49,961 bases of DNA from RGIG3528 sp045598045 (GTDB taxonomy: Bacteria; Bacillota; Clostridia; Lachnospirales; Lachnospiraceae): contig JAZLLG010000007.1 in assembly GCA_045598045.1 (NCBI GenBank), forward strand, positions 1-49,961, read 5' to 3'. A program made the translations under genes and the position numbers. Of this stretch, positions 47,589 through 49,961 are shown piece after piece. Below the pieces are notes generated by a model. That model worked only from the letters and a program-made list of their open reading frames with translations. It was not told where the DNA came from and did no database searches. Within the stretch, counting starts at the first letter, position 1. Every line of letters begins with the position of its first letter.

Positions 47589-49961
47589 ATGAGGAGTTTA
47601 ATGACCGCCGTAAGAAGTTTTACGGCAAAAAGAAGAAGGCACGTAATGAAGGCACTTTCAGGTGTCCTTGTTACCGCCATGCTTGTTTCACTTCTCTCAC
47701 CCGTTACAACGAGTGCGGAGAATGTATGGAATGAGGCAGATTATTCATATGCCCTTTCCGACGTTTCTGAGGGCGGAAGAATTCTTGTTAAGAGAACAAC
47801 GGATTATTCTTCTCTTTATGATGAAATCGTCTACTATGATGAGGACCTGGATTCTGCATGGGATTACAGTGATGCAGATTTATCTGATTCTGCAGATGGT
47901 TTATCATCCAACTATGATGATAACCACGGTGCTGCAGATGGATTTTCTTATAATCTGTCCGGCGATGCAGCAGATGCTGAACTGCCTGACGCCTCTTACG
48001 ATATCATATTTAACGGTTCCATTTCTGACGGTAATCAGGGACAGATGGCTTTCGGTTCTTCTTTTGATGTTCCTTTTGATGTTTCTTTTGATGCTTCTTT
48101 TGGTGCTTCCGTTAACGGCATTTCCTCAGGTATCGGTACGTTTAAGCTTCCGGGTAGCGGCTCCGCTGACACTGAAGTACCGGGTGTGTCAGGCGGCATT
48201 GACGTTGACCGTAAGAATGCCCTCATGGATGAGCTTGCATTTATGGAGGCAAAGGACCTCATTAAGCTTGAAAAGTCCGTGGAGAAGAAGCTTACGGGAA
48301 ACGTCTCCGTAATCGATGCCTCACGTAATGACGTCACAAAACTCCTTGATGACCCCGGAGTCATCTCCGTGGAACGTGACCGCGAAATACGTTCCCTCGG
48401 ATACGGTGACTACGACTTTGAGAGTGACACATATGAAAACAACGCATGGGCGTATGAACTTGTTAATGCAGCATGTCTGTTCCCGGAAGGAAACTACGGT
48501 GAAGACCTGAGGATTGTCATCCTTGACAGCCTCGTAAACACCGCAAAGGTTCCCGTAAAGGAGCAGACATCTTTTGTTTCGGAAAAAAACGATACGGAGA
48601 AGACGCTCCACGGCACCTACATCGCAAACATAATCAAAAGGATGCTTCCCCGTGCCGAGATATACAGTGCTGCCGTTCTTGATGAAAACGGAAAGGGCTA
48701 CTACAGCACGCTTATGGCGGGTCTTGACTGGGCAGTGGAAAAGAAGGCCGATATCGTCGTAATGAGCCTCGGCGGTGAATACTTTTCGGGAATCCTTCAC
48801 GATGAAATACTTGAACTCTATTACAGGGACATAATCATGGTTTCTTCAGCGGGAAACGGTAATAAGCTCCTTTACCCCGCAGCATATGAGGAAACCCTTT
48901 CAGTCGGTGCAACGGATGAAAACGGTGAAGCAAGGTTCCGGTATACGTATACGGGAACGGACGTCTTTGCAGACGTATATGCCCCCGACAACGTGTACGG
49001 CCTCAACGGAACAAGTGATGCGGCAGCCTTTACCGCAGGACTTGCGGGAATGCTCCTTTCATGTAACACGGAACTGAGTTCCGAACAGGTGAAGGCGCTT
49101 TTCATGAATACGGGAAAACGGGAGGGAAAGGAATACTCTGTCGTAAACCTTGAAGAGTGTTTCATGAATTCCGAGAGCCCGATATATACAAGACTTGCGT
49201 ATGCGGGGATGACACTTTCCGAGATAACGGAGATAAATGACGAAGTCGATTATGAGCTGATGGAGCAGAGGCTCCAGCCTCCCGGGATATATGAGATAAC
49301 CATCTGCCCGGAATGCGGGGGAGAATTCCGAATAAACTGGGACTGTATTCATACAGACATGGGACACAGGGTGTACTATAAATGTGCCGACTGTGGCTAT
49401 AGGAGCGAAACGACTTATGAGAAAATGAGCTGGTGCGAACAGTGCTTCCCTCCAAAGCCCACAAACACTCCGACCCCGAAGCCTACAAAGACCCCGGCGC
49501 CTAAGCCAACTGCAACCAAGGCGCCTACGAATACTCCGCGGCCTACGGCTACTTCGACACCGGAGCCTACGGCAACAAACACTCCAACCCCGACACCGAC
49601 TGCAACCAATACCCCAAAACCAACGAACACCCCGACCCCGACCGACACCCCGAAACCGACCAATACCCCGACCCCGACACCATGTCCGCACAGTGTATTT
49701 ATACCTGTTATGCAGGAGTATACCCATGTGGAAGGCACGGAAAAAGCGGATTCCGAGCATTATTACCACTACATTGAAAAATGCAGGGACTGTTCACATA
49801 CCGAAGAGGACACGGTACGTAGGAAATGTACCTTTAATGAGAAGGTGAAGGACGGACTTGCTGTATGGGAATGTCCGAAATGCGGGTACAGCTACAACAG
49901 GAACCTTACCCTTACGGTAGCTACCGGAGAACACGGAACGGTTGATTTTTCTGAAGGAACA
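47589..49961 (+). CDS. Secreted subtilisin-like (S8) protease with zinc-ribbon and Pro/Thr linker (runs off right edge)
   Basis: 791 codons are present without a stop. Start at the ATG at 47589 after TTAGGAGAATTT. A signal peptide (ALSGVLVTAMLVSLLSP) is followed by an acidic segment with short repeats (SFDVPFDVSFDASFGAS), a likely propeptide (about 220-300), then the S8 domain with Asp313 (IVILDS), His341 (TLHGTYIA), Asn423 (SSAGNG) and Ser476 (LNGTSDAA). A Cys-rich segment follows (CPECGGEFRINWDC, CADCGY, CEQC), then a Thr/Pro linker (about 620-695) and further Cys pairs (CRDCSH, CPKCGY). The N-terminus is nearly identical to the protein at the left end. Role in extracellular protein breakdown is inferred. 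Confidence 0.88.
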   Translation, partial: MRSLMTAVRSFTAKRRRHVMKALSGVLVTAMLVSLLSPVTTSAENVWNEADYSYALSDVSEGGRILVKRTTDYSSLYDEIVYYDEDLDSAWDYSDADLSDSADGLSSNYDDNHGAADGFSYNLSGDAADAELPDASYDIIFNGSISDGNQGQMAFGSSFDVPFDVSFDASFGASVNGISSGIGTFKLPGSGSADTEVPGVSGGIDVDRKNALMDELAFMEAKDLIKLEKSVEKKLTGNVSVIDASRNDVTKLLDDPGVISVERDREIRSLGYGDYDFESDTYENNAWAYELVNAACLFPEGNYGEDLRIVILDSLVNTAKVPVKEQTSFVSEKNDTEKTLHGTYIANIIKRMLPRAEIYSAAVLDENGKGYYSTLMAGLDWAVEKKADIVVMSLGGEYFSGILHDEILELYYRDIIMVSSAGNGNKLLYPAAYEETLSVGATDENGEARFRYTYTGTDVFADVYAPDNVYGLNGTSDAAAFTAGLAGMLLSCNTELSSEQVKALFMNTGKREGKEYSVVNLEECFMNSESPIYTRLAYAGMTLSEITEINDEVDYELMEQRLQPPGIYEITICPECGGEFRINWDCIHTDMGHRVYYKCADCGYRSETTYEKMSWCEQCFPPKPTNTPTPKPTKTPAPKPTATKAPTNTPRPTATSTPEPTATNTPTPTPTATNTPKPTNTPTPTDTPKPTNTPTPTPCPHSVFIPVMQEYTHVEGTEKADSEHYYHYIEKCRDCSHTEEDTVRRKCTFNEKVKDGLAVWECPKCGYSYNRNLTLTVATGEHGTVDFSEGT

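Overview
The window looks like chromosomal DNA of a low-to-mid-GC anaerobic Firmicute, most likely a Lachnospiraceae-type Clostridium relative. Supporting signs are AGGAGG-type ribosome sites throughout, ClpC, TypA, meso-diaminopimelate dehydrogenase, an 'endosialidase'-named small protein of the kind I associate with Lachnospiraceae, many Pro/Thr-linker surface proteins, and a cohesin-like secreted protein. The genus cannot be fixed from the sequence alone.

Layout. 1-921: the N-terminus of a subtilisin-like secreted protease leaves on the minus strand, followed by its leader, a 236-bp dispersed element and a second decayed copy of the protease 5' end. 922-5920: typA (minus) diverges from purM-purN-purD. 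6011-13165: a cell-surface pair (five-SH3 glucosaminidase; cohesin/beta-sandwich membrane protein) and a ClpC-type unfoldase. 13244-16166: a small Lachnospiraceae protein, radA, an esterase and tRNA-Trp. 16167-21203: an AT-rich island carrying what reads as a complete RiPP (ribosomally made, post-translationally modified peptide) cluster: SPASM radical SAM enzyme, a 69-residue precursor with a Pro/Thr hinge and a 3-Cys C-terminal core, a stand-alone PqqD-type recognition protein, and one ABC ATPase with two ABC-2 permeases. 21204-25406: two unfamiliar genes on the minus strand face a WYL regulator and a GIY-YIG nuclease. 25576-35322: TldE/TldD, BlaI/BlaR1-like pair, HAD phosphatase, rhomboid, TrmB regulator coupled to ddh, kinase, fRMsr and small proteins. 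35352-42419: Nudix-HD fusion, DUF4143 ATPase behind a 32-bp-periodic operator, band-7 protein, hybrid histidine kinase. 42648-46204: four-gene sugar oxidation operon (two medium-chain dehydrogenases, Amidohydro_2 lactonase-like protein, RbsD/FucU mutarotase) behind a LacI-type palindrome. 46205-47588: a gene-free 1.4 kb with a 51-bp-period repeat array, an (ACAG)12 microsatellite and a strongly structured RNA-like region. 47589-49961: a second copy of the secreted S8 protease leaves on the right.

The most interesting items are the RiPP cluster (novel core, hinge and intercistronic hairpin), the structured region and 51-bp array at 46.4-47.5 kb, the paired 236-bp elements, and the inverted S8 protease paralogs at the two ends of the window.
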